From NCBI GenBank assembly GCA_031761405.1, contig JASEVX010000350.1:107777-171776 (forward strand): a stretch of 64,000 bases of DNA. The letters are read 5' to 3'. Every line of letters starts with the position of its first letter. The first letter of the stretch is position 1. The notes under the pieces were generated by a model. The model had not been told where the DNA came from. It ran no database searches and worked only from the letters and a program-made list of their open reading frames with translations. A program made the translations under genes and the position numbers. Below are positions 1 to 18,580 of the stretch, in pieces. This stretch comes from Serripes groenlandicus (taxonomy: Eukaryota; Mollusca; Bivalvia; Cardiida; Cardiidae).

Positions 1-1946
<1,946 letters not shown>

Positions 1947-1949
1947 AAA

Positions 1950-3270
1950 GTTAACGTTAAATATGATTACATTTAATATGTTTTTTAATTTTCAACGGGA
2001 AGTGCAAACCGCAGTTGTGAACCACTTTTACACACACATAGATAATTCCTCAAAAATTGCAGAATTTGGTGTGTGGCACAAGTAATCTCCCGACAGACGC
2101 ACTCTTGTAACATGATATCATCTCGCCTCTCATGGGGTCTAAGTCATGGCAATTAGTCTGCCAGAATAGCAATAAATCGCAATAAAGTAGCAATAAAACA
2201 GTTAGGGCGGGCTTATCGGCTATTTAACGGTCATTTGTGCGAATAACAGTAAGATATTTTATATAAAATTATAGTTGCTAAGAAATCTATCTTTTCAGCA
2301 TTTATAAAATTATGTACATCCGGATTTAGATTAGTGACACAACATTGAAACATTGGTAAATATAGAATGCCAGGCGGGGAAGTCCTCTTATACATGTAAT
2401 TATGTTATTATACCTATAGCAAATATCCATTTATACCTACTCAAAATAATGGGAATGATCCCCTCATTGCTATGTACTGTCTACCTTTATACGTTATGTG
2501 CTTATTATGGTAAGGGTATTTTAGTATTAAAAACTAATACAGATTCAGACTATTCTAATTAGGGTCTCCACTGCAGTTGATGCAGACAAAATACACTGTG
2601 TGTTGGTGGATGTAAAACTGTGTAGACCCAGATCAAACGTCGATTAAAGAATGTCCAGCGTGTCTGCGTCTACGCCTTTTTGTTCAGTAGATAAGTCCAT
2701 AGCCTGATTAAGACTCTTTGACATATTCACATAACACCGGTATGTTACATACTTTTAATCAAACACTCATTACTGAATTATTCTGTAAATAGATATAGCA
2801 AACGTTTGTTTATTGCATATCAAGTCGATCACTAAACTTAACGAACGAATGAATTATCATATGTACAGATTACGTGTTGACCTGATAATGTATCAGCCTA
2901 GATAGTCGATAATTCTAAAACTATTTAACAATTTATGTGACACTAAGGAGGAATGGTACAGTTGAAATATTTTATTACGTCATTTTATTGCGTATATTTA
3001 CCATGACGTCACACTCATCACCATGTAGAGTACCCACAAATTAAATAAAACATTCACCGTAAGGTTTTTGTTATACCACAGTCGTCCGAATTTCTATTAC
3101 AGCAAAAAATGCGGAAAATCACACAATACCTCGTTAAAATACACAAAAAGTCTATCTATATTGTCTAAACGCTTTGATAAAAATGATCGTAATGGTAATT
3201 TGGGGAATCCCGCACGTGTTACTATAAATAGCCCCTCTATACGCCCATATAGTGTGATAATAATGACACT
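1950..3270. other. AT-rich sequence without a recognised gene
   Basis: This stretch occurs once in the window, between the inverted motif cluster and the satellite array. The reading frames at 2353-2562 (69 codons) and 3068-3333 (two overlapping, opposite strands) show no recognisable domain. A TATA-like word (CTATAAATAG) lies at about 3222-3231, just before the first satellite unit; it could be chance in AT-rich DNA. Confidence 0.5.
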
Positions 3271-4378
3271 ATTGTTCGTTATGTTTGCAGGTAAACAATT
3301 GCTATGAATTTCGAATACGGAAACGTTACACATCTAGCGCGATAACAAACATATGTTTACGCACAAACTATTTTTCAAGCACCATAAATATCGATATCAC
3401 GGCATGTGTAATCACAGGCAACAGTTATAACTCCACCGTCGTTGTGGACACATTTTTGATCCAGCGTGAAATCGTTCAAAAGTCGATGAATATCGTGAGA
3501 GTAATATCGCATTAATTATTCGTTTCCCCTTAAGATGGATACAACGTATATTTATTAATTTAGATCAATTTGTTTTGCGTGAATCACAAGATCCTTGTTC
3601 TAAGGCACGTTCTTACAAAACCGGAACAATGTAGATAACATTTAATATGAAATGGAGTCCTTTAAATGTACATAGCGTGTAGATAAACATCATGTGTTCG
3701 TTTTAATGTTCAACTTCAACAAAAGGGTGTAAAAGTGATCACGGCATGTGTATTTCACAGGAAACAGTTATACCACTGCGCTAACAACCCCACCGTCGTT
3801 GTGGACACATTTTACGAACAAGCGTGAGATCTTCTTAGAGCTTGTTAGATCTGCACTATCTTTTTCTCAGTGGTTCGTTATAAATAAAATATGCTGCAAG
3901 TCCAAATAGAATGGTGATTTTACATATCTCAAACAGTACGTATCGTCGGATCAAATATGTTCTGTTTCAATTATAATAATACGTCAGATTCCCTCATTTT
4001 ATAGAGAATATATTGTAATTTAGAGACAATCAACTTTGAATTGGATCAAGATCCGAGTTACTCGTCGCCTGAAATACGTGACAGCTGTCTGCGTACGTTG
4101 TATCAGAACCATGTAATCGGTGGAATATGGGTTAAGAAACATGCAACCCGCAAACTCTTATAACCCTTATAATGCTGCTATCATTCTCGGGTGCTGGAAT
4201 AGTCGAGTTGATTGGCGCTTCCGATCGAAGAAATTTGAAATTAATAATTTGGTCCCGATTAGCATAATAGAGGTATATTTATCAAAACATGAAGGAATGC
4301 TAGTTGTGTAAACAAGACGTTTGGTTGGCAGTAGGGTTGATCGCTCGGCGTATGATCCAAACCCAAGCCGTTGGATAG

Positions 4379-5274
<896 letters not shown>

Positions 5275-8200
5275 TAGTAATTTTTTATAATATTTGTCAT
5301 CAATTAGATTCAAAAGTACTATAGTCCTCTGTCTATGCAAACAGCGTAGATCATGACGAAACGTAGAGTCGCTGATGTGACGTCTAGTTAATATTTTACA
5401 CTATAAGTTTGAATCCAGATAACGCCGAGCGTTTCGGAATCAGATATTGTTCCAAGCTATTTTGCAAACGGCTAATGATTTCACCTTGTATTTTTAAGCA
5501 AATCGAATAAATATGCAAACTGAAGTTGACGAAAGTTTGAGCAGGCGACGATTTTCACAATAGAAATAGGGCTTAGACTTCAATTTCTCGTTGTCACGTC
5601 CTTAATATTGTTTTAAACATGCAGTGTGGTATCGATATTTGTCCATTATTTTGAATTACACACGTTGACGTCCAAATGCTTGTTGCCATCATTGACTTAT
5701 AGGACATTTACTTCTAAATAATGGACAGTTATTGATTAACTCTGGGAAATAAAGTACAAATATAACAATGGGCGACGTTACAGTCACGTTTAAACTTTAC
5801 AGCAATATAACACATTAAGGGAACTTCGGATTGATACATTGTTCGTTATGTTTGCAGGTAAACAAATGCTATGAATTTCGAATACGGAAACGTTACACAT
5901 CTAGCGCGATAACAAACATATGTTTACGCTCAAACTATTTTTCAAGCACCATAAATATCGATATCACGGCATGTGTAAGTCACAGGCAACAGTTAAAACT
6001 CCACCATCGTTGTGGACACATTTTTGATCCAGCGTGAAATCGTTCAGAAGTCGATGAATATCGTGAGAGTAATATCGCATTAATTATTCGTTTCCCCCTA
6101 AGATGGATACAACGTATTTTTATTAATTTAGATCAATTTGTTTTGCTTGAATCACAAGATCCTTGTTCTAAGGCACGTTCTTACAAAACCGGAACAATGT
6201 AGATAACATTTAATATGAAATGGAGTCCTTTAAATGTACATAGCGTGTAGATAAACATCATGTGTTCGTTTTAATGTTCAACTTCAATAAAAGGGTGTAA
6301 AAGTGATCACGGCATGTGTATTTCACAGGAAACAGTTATACCACTGCGCTAACAACCCCACCGTCGTTGTGGACACATTTTATGAATAAGCGTGAGATCT
6401 TCTGAGAGCTTGTTAGATCTGCACTATCTTTTTCTCAGTGGTTCGTTATAAATAAAATATGCTGCAAGTCCAAATAGGATGGTTATTTTACATATCTCAA
6501 ACAGTACGTATCGTCGGATCAAATATATTCTGTTTCAATTATGATAATACGTCGGGTTCCCTCATTTTATAGAGAATATATTGTAATTTAGAGACAATCA
6601 ACTTTGAATTGGTTCAAGATCCGAGTTACTCGTCGCCTGAAATACGTGACAGCTGTCTGCGTACGATGTATCAGAACCATGTAATCGGTGGAATATGGGT
6701 TAAGAAACATGCAACCCGCAAACTCTTATAACCCTTATAAGGCTGCTATCATTCTCGGGTGCTGGAATAGTCGAGTTGATTGGCGCTTCCGATCGAAGAA
6801 ATTTGAAATTAATAATTTGGTCCCGATTAGCATAATAAAGGTATATTTATCAAAACATGAAGGAATGCTAGTTGTGTAAACAAGACGTTTGGTTGGCAGT
6901 AGGGTTGATCGATTGGCGTATGATCGAAACCAAGCCGTTGGATAGTAGGCTATACATATCAACAATTCTATCTCACAAATGTTCTATAATATTTGTCACC
7001 AATTAGATTCAGAAGTACTATAGTCCTCTGTCTATGCAAACAGCGTAGATCATGACGAAACATAGAGTCGCTGATGTGACGTCTAGTTAATATTTTACAC
7101 TATAAGTTTGAATCCAGATCACGCCGAGCGTTTCGAAATCAGATATTGTTCCAAGCTATTTTGCAAACGGCTAATTATTTCACCTTGTATTTTTAAGCAA
7201 ATCGAATAAATATGCAAACTGAAGTTGACGAAAGTTTGAGCAGGCGACGATTTTCACAATAGAAATAGGGCTTAGACTTCAATTTATCGTTGTCACGTCC
7301 AAATATTGTTTTAAACATGCAGTGTGGTATCGATATTTGTCCATTATTTTGAATTACACACGTTGACGTCCAAATGCTTGTTGCCATCATTGACTTATAG
7401 GACATTTACTTCTAAATAATGGACAGTTATCGATTAACTCTAGGAAATAAAGTACAAATATAACAATGGGCGACGTTACAGTCACGTTTAAACTTTACAG
7501 CAATATAACACGTTAAGTTAATTTCGGATTGATACATTGTCGTTACATTTGCAGGAAAACAATTGCTATGAATTTCAAATACGGAAACGTTACACATCTA
7601 GCGCGATAACAAACATATGTTTACGCATAAACTATTTTTCAAGCACCATAAATATCGATATCACGACATGTGTAAGTCACAGGCAACAGTTATAACACCA
7701 CCGTCGTTGTGGACACATTTTTGATCCAGCGTGAAATCGTTCAGAAGTCGATGAATATCGTGAGAGTAATATCGCATTAATTATTCGTTTCCCCCTAAGA
7801 TGGATACAACGTAAATTTTATTAATTTAGATGAATTTGTTTTGAGTAAATCACAAGATCAATGAAATGGACTCCTTTAAATGTACAAAGCGCGTAGATAA
7901 ACATCATGTGTTCGTTTTAATGTTCAACTTCAATAAAAGGGTGTAAAAGTGATCACGGCATGTGTATTTCACAGGAAACAGTTATAGCACTGCGCTAACA
8001 ACCCCACCGTCGTTGTGGACACATTTTATGAATAAGCGTGAGATCTTTTAAAATATACTGCAAGTCCAAATAGGATGGTGATTTTACATATCTCAAACAG
8101 TACGTATCGTCGCATCAAATCTGTTCTGTTTCAATTCTAATAATACGTCGGGTTCCCTCATTTTATAGAGAATATATTGTAATTTAGAAACAATCAACTT

Positions 8201-11200
8201 TGAATTGGATCAAGATCCGAGTTACTCGTCGCCTGAAATACGTGACAGCTGTCTGCGTACGTTGTATCAGAACCATGTAATCGGTGGAATATTGGTTAAG
8301 AAACATGCAACCCGCACACTCTTATACCCCTTATCATGCTGCTATCATTCTCGGGTGCTGGAATAGTCTAGTTCATTGGCGCTTCCGATCGAAGAAATTT
8401 GAAATTAATAATTTGGTCCAGATTAGCATAATGAATGTAAATTTATCAAAACATGAAGAAATGCTAGTTGTGTAAACAAGACGTTTGCTTAGAAGTAGGG
8501 TTAATCGCTCGGCGTATGATCCATGCCCAAGCTGTTTGAGTGTAGGCTATACATATCAACCACTCTATCTCACACATTGTATAGTAATTTTTTATAATAT
8601 TTTTCATCAATTAGATTCAAAAGTACTATAGTCCTCTGTCTATGCAAACAGCGTAGATCATGACGAAACGTAGAGTCGCTGATGTGACGTTTAGTTAATA
8701 TTTTACACTATAAGTTTGAATCCAGATCACGCCGAGTGTTTCGGAATCAAATCTTGTTCAAAGCTATTTTGCAAACGGCTAATGATTTCACCTTGTATTT
8801 CTAAGCAAATCGAATAAATATGCAAACTGAAGTTGACGAAAGTTTGAGCAGGCGACCGTTTTCACAATAGAAATAAGTCTTAGACTTCAATTTCTCGTTG
8901 TCACGGCCTTATATTGTTTAAACATGCAGTGTGGTATCGATATTTGTCCATTATTTTGAATTACACACGTTGACGTCCAAATGCTTGTTGCCATCATTGA
9001 CTTATAGGACATTTACTTCTAAATAATGGAAAGTCATCGATTAACTCTGGGAAATAAAGTATAAATATAACAATGGGCGACGTTACAGTCACGTTTAAAC
9101 TTTACAGCAATATAACACATTAAGGTAACTTTGGATTGATACATTGTTAGTTATGTTTGCAGGTAAACAGTTGCTATGAATTTCGAATACGGAAACGTTA
9201 CACATCTAGCCCGAGAACAAACATATGTTTCCGCACAAACACTTTTATTAAGCACCATAAATATCGATATAAAGGCATGTGTAAGTCACAGGCAACAGTT
9301 ATAATACCACCGTCGTTGTGGACACATTTTTGATCCAGCGTGAAATCGTTCAGAAGTCGATGAATATCGTGAGAGTAATATCGCATTAATTTTTCGTTTT
9401 CCCCTAAGATGGATACAAAGTAAATTTTATTAATTTAAATGAATTTGTTTTGTTTTGCGTTAATCACAAGATCAATGAAATGGACTCCTTTAAATGTACA
9501 TAGCGTGTAGATAAACATCATGTGTTCGTTTTAATGTTCAACTTCAATAAAAGGGTGTAAAAGTGATCACGGCATGTTTATTTCACAGGAAACAATTATA
9601 CCACTGCGCTAACAACCCCACCGTCGTTGTGGACACATTTTATGAATAAGCGTGAGATATTCTTAGAGCTTGTTAGATCTGTACTATCTTTTTCTTAGTG
9701 GTTCGTTATAAATAAAATATGCTGAAAATCCAAATAGGATGGTGATTTTACATATCTCAAACAGTACGTATCGTCGGATCAAATATATTCTGTTTCATTT
9801 CTAATAATATGTCGGATCCCCTAATTTTGTCGAGAATATATTGTAATTTAGAGACAATCAACTTTGAATTTGATCAAGATCCGAGTTACTCGTCGCCTGA
9901 AATACGTGACAGCTGTCTGCGTACGTTGTATCAGAACCATGTAATCTGTAGAGTATGGGTTAAGAAACATGCAACCCGCACACTCTTATACACCTTATTA
10001 TGCTGCTATAATTCTCGGGTGCTGGAATTGTCGAGTTGATTTCCGATCCAAGAAATTTGAAATTAATAATTTGGTCGCAATTAGCATAATAAAGGTAATT
10101 TTATCAAAACATGAAGGAATGCTAGTTGTGTAAACAAGACGTTTGGTTGGCAGTTTGGTTGATCGATTGGCGTATGATCGAAACCAAGCCGTTGGATAGT
10201 AGGATATACATATCAACAACTCTATCTCACAAATTTTCTATAATATTTGTCACCAATTAAATTCAGAAGTACTATAGTCCTCTGTCTATGCAAACAGCGT
10301 AGATCATGACGAAACGTAGAGTCGCTGATGTGACGTTTAGTTAATATTTTGCACTATAAGTTTGAATCCAGATCACGCCGAGCGTTTCGGAATCAGATCT
10401 TGTTCCAAGCTATTTTGCAAACGGCTAATGATTTCACCTTGTATTTTTAAGCAAATCGAATAAATATGCAAACTGAAGTTGACGAAATTTTGAGCAGGCG
10501 ACCATTTTCACTATAGAAATAGGGCTAAGACTTCAATTTCTCGTTGTCACGGCTTTATATTGTTTTAAACATGCAGTGTGGTATCGATATTTGTCCATTA
10601 TTTTCAATTACACACGTTGACGTCCAAATGCTTGTTGCCATCATTGACTTATAGAACATTTACTTCTAAATAATGGAAAGTTATCGATTAACTCTGGGAA
10701 ATAAAGTACAAATATAACAATGGGCGACGTTACAGTCACGTTTAAACTTTACAGCAATATAACACATTAAGGTAACTTTGGATTGATACATAGTTCGTTA
10801 TGTTTGCAGGTAAACAATTGCTATGAATTTCGAATACGGAAACGTTACACATCTAGCCCGAGAACAAACATATGTTTCCGCACAAACAGTTTTTCAAGCA
10901 CCATAAATATCGATATCACGGCATGTGTAAGTCACAGGCAATAGTTATAACACCACCGTCGTTGTGGACACATTTTTGATCCAGCGTGAAATCGTTCAGA
11001 AGTCGATGAATATCGTGAGAGTAATATCGCATTAATTATCCGTTTCCCCCTTAGATGGATACAACGTATTTTTATTCATTTAGATGAATTCGTTTTGCGT
11101 GAATCACAAGATCCTTGTTCTCAGGCACGTTCTTACAAAACCGGAACAATGTAGATAACATTTAATATGAAATGAAGTCCCTTAAATGTACATAGCGTGT

Positions 11201-14200
11201 AGATAAACATCATGTGTTCGTTTTAATGTTCAACTTCAATAACAGGGTGTAAAAGTGATCACGGCATGTGTATTTCACAGGAAACAGTTATACCACTGCG
11301 CTAACAACCCCACCGTCGTTGTGGACACATTTTATGAATAAGCGTGAGATATTCTTAGAGCTTGAGCTTGTTAGATCTGCACTATCTTTTACTCAGTGGT
11401 TCGTTATTAATAAAATATGCTGCAAATCCAAAAAGGATGGTGATTTTACATATCTCAAACAGTACGTATCGTCGGATCAAATATATTCTGTTTCATTTCT
11501 AATAATATGTCGGGTCCCCTAATTTTGTCGAGAATATATTGTAATTTAGAGACAATCAACTTTGAATTGGATCAAGATCCGAGTTACTCGTCGCCTGAAA
11601 TACGTGACAGCCGTCTGCGTACGTTGTATCAGAACCATGTAATCTGTGGAGTATGGGTTAAGAAACATGCAACCCGCACACTCTTATAACCCTTATTATG
11701 CTGCTATAATTCTCGGGTGCTGGAATAGTCGAGTTGATTTCCGATCCAAGAAATTTGAAATTAATAATTTGGTCGCAATTAGCATAATAAAGATAATTTT
11801 ATCAAAACATGAAGGAATGCTTTGGTTGGCAGTTGGGTTGATCGATTGGCGTATGATCGAAACCAAGCCGTTGGATAGTAGGCTATACATATCAACAATT
11901 CTATCTCACAAATGTTCTATAATATTTGTCACCAATTAGATTCAGAAGTACTATAGTCCTCTGTCTATGCAAACAGCGTAGATCATGACGAAACGTAGAG
12001 TCGCTGATGTGACGTTTAGTTAATATTTTGCACTATAAGTTTGAATCCAGATCACGCCGAGTGTTTCGGAATCAGATCTTGTTCCAAGCTATTTTGCAAA
12101 CGGCTAATGATTTCACCTTGTATTATTAAGCAAATCGAATAAATATGCAAACTGAAGTTGACGAAAGTTTGAGCAGACGACCATTTTCACAATAGAAATA
12201 GGGCTAAGACTTCAATTTCTCGTTGTCACGGCCTTATATTGTTTTAAACATGCAGTGTGGTATCGATATTTGTCCATTATTTTCAATTACACACGTTGAC
12301 GTCCAAATGCTTGTTGCCATCATTGACTTATAGGACATTTACTTCTAAATAATGGAAAGTTATCGATTAACTCTGGGAAATAAAGTACAAATATAACAAT
12401 GGGCGACGTTACAGTCACGTTTAAACTTTACAGCAATATAACACATTAAGGTAACTTTGGATTGATACATAGTTCGTTATGTTTGCAGGTAAACAATTGC
12501 TATGAATTTCGAATACGGAAACGTTACACATCTAGCCCGAGAACAAACATATGTTTCCGCACAAACAGTTTTTCAAGCACCATAAATATCGATATCACGG
12601 CATGTGTAAGTCACAGGCAACAGTTATAACACCACCGTCGTTGTGGACACATTTTTGATCCAGCGTGAAATCGTTCAGAAGTCGATGAATATCGTGAGAG
12701 TAATATCGCATTAATTATCCGTTTCCCCCTTAGATGGATACAACGTATTTTTATTCATTTAGATGAATTCGTTTTGCGTGAATCACAAGATCCTTGTTCT
12801 AAGGCACGTTGTTACAAAACCGGAACAATGTAGATAACATTTAATATGAAATGAAGTCCCTTAAATGTACATAGCGTGTAGATAAACATCATGTGTTCGT
12901 TTTAATGTTCAACTTCAATAAAAGGGTGTAAAAGTGATCACGGCATGTGTATTTCACAGGAAACAGTTATACCACTGCGCTAACAACCCCACCGTCGTTG
13001 TGGACACATTTTATGAATAAGCGTGAGATATGCTTAGAGCTTGAGCTTGTTAGATCTGCACTATCTTTTACTCAGTGGTTCGTTATAAATAAAATATGCT
13101 GCAAATCCAAATAGGATGGGGATTTTACATATCTCAAACAGTACGTATCGTCGGATCAAATATATTCTGTTTCATTTCTAATAATATGTCGGGTCCCCTA
13201 ATTTTGTCGAGAATATATTGTAATTTAGAGACAATCAACTTTGAATTGGATCAAGATCCGAGTTACTCGTCGCCTGAAATACGTGACAGCTGTCTGCGTA
13301 CGTTGTATCAGAACCATGTAATCTGTGGAGTATGGGTTAAGAAACATGCAACCCGCACACTCTTATAACCCTTATTATGCTGCTATAATTCTCGGGTGCT
13401 GGAATATTCGAGTTGATTTCCGATCCAAGAAATTTGAAATTAATAATTTGGTCGCAATTAGCATAATAAAGGTAATTTTATCAAAACATGAAGGAATGCT
13501 AGTTGTGTAAACAAGACGTTTGGTTGGCAGTTGGGTTGATCGATTGGCGTATGATCGAAACCAAGCCGTTGGATAGTAGGCTATACATATCAACAACTCT
13601 ATCTCACAAATTTTCTATAATATTTGTAACCAATTAAATTCAGAAGTACTATAGTCCTCTGTCTATGCAAACAGCGTAGATCATGACGAAACGTAGAGTC
13701 GCTGATGTGACGTTTAGTTAATATTTTGCACTATAAGCAAACTGAAGTTGACGAAAGCTTGAGCAGGCGACTATTTTCACAATAGAAATAGGGCTAAGAC
13801 TTCAATTTCTCGTTGTCACGGCCTTATATTGTTTTAAACATGCAGTGTGGTATCGATATTTGTCCATTATTTTCAATTACACACGTTGTTGTCCAAATGC
13901 TTGTTGCCATCATTGACTTATAGGACATTTACTTCTAAATAATGGAAAGTTATCGATTAACTCTGGGAAATAAAGTACAAATATAACAATGGGCGACGTT
14001 ACAGTCACGTTTAAACTTTACAGCAATATAACACATTAAGGTAACTTTGGACTGATACATAGTTCGTTATGTTTGCAGGTAAACAATTGCTATGAATTTC
14101 GAATACGGAAACGTTACACATCTAGCCCGAGAACAAACATATGTTTCCGCACAAACAGTTTTTCACGCACCATAAATATCGATATCACGGCATGTGTAAG

Positions 14201-15173
14201 TCACAGGCAACAGTTATAACACCACCGTCGTTGTGGACACATTTTTGATCCAGCGTGAAATCGTTCAGAAGTCGATGAATATCGTGAGAGTAATATCGCA
14301 TTAATTATCCGTTTCCCCCTTAGATGGATACAACGTATTTTTATTCATTTAGATGAATTCGTTTTGCGTGAATCATAAGATCCTTGTTCTAAGGCACGTT
14401 GTTACAAAACCGGAACAATGTAGATAACATTAAATATGAAATGAAATCCCTTAAATGTACATAGCGTGCAGATAAACATCATGTGTTCGTTTTAATGTTC
14501 AACTTCAATAAAAGGGTGTAAAAGTGATCACGGCATGTGTATTTCACAGGAAACAGTTATACCACTGCGCTAACCACCCCACCGTCGTTGTGGACACATT
14601 TTATGAATAAGCGTGAGATATTCTTAGAGCTTGAGCTTGTTAGATATGCACTATCTTTTACTCAGTGGTTCGTTATAAATAAAATATGCTGCAAATCCAA
14701 AAAGGATGGGGATTTTACATATCTCAAACAGTACGTATCGTCGGATCAAATATATTCTGTTTCATTTCTAATAATATGTCGCGTCCCCTAATTTTGTCGA
14801 GAATATATTGTAATTTAGAGACAATCAACTTTGAATTGGATCAAGATCCGAGTTACTCGTCGCCTGAAATACGTGACAGCTGTCTGCGTACGTTGTATCA
14901 GAACCATGTAATCGGTGGAATATGGGTTAAGAAACATGCAACCCGCAAACTCTTATAACCCTTATAATGCTGCTATCATTCTCGGGTGCTGGAATAGTCG
15001 AGTTGATTGGCGCTTCCGATCGAAGAAATTTGAAATTAATAATTTGGTCCCGATTAGCATAATAAAGGTATATTTATCAAAACATGAAGGAATGCTAGTT
15101 GTGTAAACAAGACGTTTGGTTGGCAGTAGGGTTGATCGCTCGGCGTATGATCCAAACCCAAGCCGTTGGATAG

Positions 15174-16151
<978 letters not shown>

Positions 16152-18117
16152 TAGTAATTTTTTATAATATTTGTCATCAATTAGATTCAAAAGTACTATA
16201 GTCCTCTGTCTATGCAAACAGCGTAGATCATGACGAAACGTAGAGTCGCTGATGTGACGTCTAGTTATTATTTTAGACTATAAGTTTGAATCCAGATAAC
16301 GCCGAGCGTTTCGGAATCAGATATTGTTCCAAGCTATTTTGCAAACGGCTAATGATTTCACCTTGTATTTTTAAGCAAATCGAATAAATATGCAAACTGA
16401 AGTTGACGAAAGTTTGAGCAGGCGACGATTTTCACAATAGAAATAGGGCTTAGACTTCAATTTCTCGTTGTCACGTCCTTATATTGTTTTAAACATGCAG
16501 TGTGGTATCGATATTTGTCCATTATTTTGAATTACACACGTTGACGTCCAAATGCTTGTTGCCATCATTGACTTATAGGACATTTACTTCTAAATAATGG
16601 ACAGTTATTGATTAACTCTGGGAAATAAAGTACAAATATAACAATGGGCGACGTTACAGTCACGTTTAAACTTTACAGCAATATAACACATTAAGGGAAC
16701 TTCGGATTGATACATTGTTCGTTATGTTTGCAGGTAAACAAATGCTATGAATTTCGAATACGGAAACGTTACACATCTAGCGCGATAACAAACATATGTT
16801 TACTCTCAAACTATTTTTCAAGCACCATAAATATCAATATCACGGCATGTGTAAGTCACAGGCAACAGTTAAAACTCCACCATCGTTGTGGACACATTTT
16901 TGATCCAGCGTGAAATCGTTCAGAAGTCGATGAATATCGTGAGAGTAATATCGCATTAATTATTCGTTTCCCCCTAAGATGGATACAACGTATTTTTATT
17001 AATTTAGATCAATTTGTTTTGCGTGAATCACAAGATCCTTGTTCTAAGGCACGTTCTTACAAAACCGGAACAATGTAGATAACATTTAATATGAAATGGA
17101 GTCCTTTAAATGTACATAGCGTGTAGATAAACATCATGTGTTCGTTTTAATGTTCAACTTCAATAAAAGGGTGTAAAAGTGATCACGGCATGTGTATTTC
17201 ACAGGAAACAGTTATACCACTGCGCTAACCACCCCACCGTCGTTGTGGACACATTTTATGAATAAGCGTGAGATATTCTTAGAGCTTGAGCATGTTAGAT
17301 CTGCACTATCTTTTACTCAGTGGTTCGTTATAAATAAAATATGCTGCAAATCCAAATAGGATGGGGATTTTACATATCTCAAACAGTACGTATCGTCGGA
17401 TCAAATATATTCTGTTTCATTTCTAATAATATGTCGGGTCCCCTAATTTTGTCGAGAATATATTGTAATTTAGAGACAATCAACTTTGAATTGGATGAAG
17501 ATCCGAGTTACTCGTCGCCTGAAATACGTGACAGCTGTCTGCGTACGTTGTATCAGAACCATGTAATCTGTGGAGTATGGGTTAAGAAACATGCAACCCG
17601 CACACTCTTATAACCCTTATTATGCTGCTATAATTCTCGGGTGCTGGAATATTCGAGTTGATTTCCGATCCAAGAAATTTGAAATTAATAATTTGGTCGC
17701 AATTAGCATAATAAAGGTAATTTTATCAAAACATGAAGGAATGCTAGTTGTGTAAACAAGACGTTTGGTTGACAGTTGGGTTGATCGATTGGCGTTTGAT
17801 CGAAACCAAGCCGTTGGATAGTAGGCTATACATATCAACAACTCTATCTCACAAATTTTCTATAATATTTGTCACCAATTAAATTCAGAAGTACTATAGT
17901 CCTCTGTCTATGCAAACAGCGTAGATCATGACGAAACGTAGAGTCGCTGATGTGACGTTTAGTTAATTTTTTGCACTATAAGTTTGAATCCAGATCACGC
18001 CGAGTGTTTCGGAATCAGATCTTGTTCCAAGCTATTTTGCAAACGGCTAATGATTTCACCTTGTATTTTTAAGCAAATCGAATAAATATGCAAACTGAAG
18101 TTGACGAAAGTTTGAGC

Positions 18118-18580
18118 AGGCAACCATTTTCACAATAGAAATAGGGCTTAGACTTCAATTTCTCGTTGTCATGTCCTTATATTGTTTTAATCATGCAGTG
18201 TGGTATCGATATTTGTCCATTATTTTCAATTACACACGTTGACGTCCAAATGCTTGTTGCCATCATTGACTTATAGGACATTTACTTCTAAATAATGGAA
18301 AGTTATCGATTAACTCTGGGAAATAAAGTACAAATATAACAATTGGCGACGATTTTCACAATAGAAATAGGGCTTAGACTTCAATTTCTCGTTGTCACGT
18401 CCTTATATTGTTTTAAACATGCAGTGTGGTATCGATATTTGTCCATTATTTTGAATTACACACGTTGACGTCCAAATGCTTGTTGCCATCATTGACTTAT
18501 AGGACATTTACTTCTAAATAATGGACAGTTATTGATTAACTCTGGGAAATAAAGTACAAATATAACAATGGGCGACGTTA
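18118..18580. repeat. 231-bp tandem duplication inside one satellite unit
   Basis: The segment from TTTTCACAATAGAAATAGGG to the AAATATAACAA word occurs twice in a row. The junction at 18345-18350 reads GGCGAC, a word present at both parental sites (CAATGGGCGACGTTAC and GCAGGCGACGATTTTC). This points to unequal exchange at a 6-bp microhomology. It explains why this unit is 1924 bp instead of about 1.69 kb. Confidence 0.85.

Noticed and set aside
13096..13510. Pair of overlapping frames (90 and 61 codons) recurring in satellite units
   Set aside because: Type A units have a stop in the first frame and indels change the second; apparent conservation follows from recent amplification.
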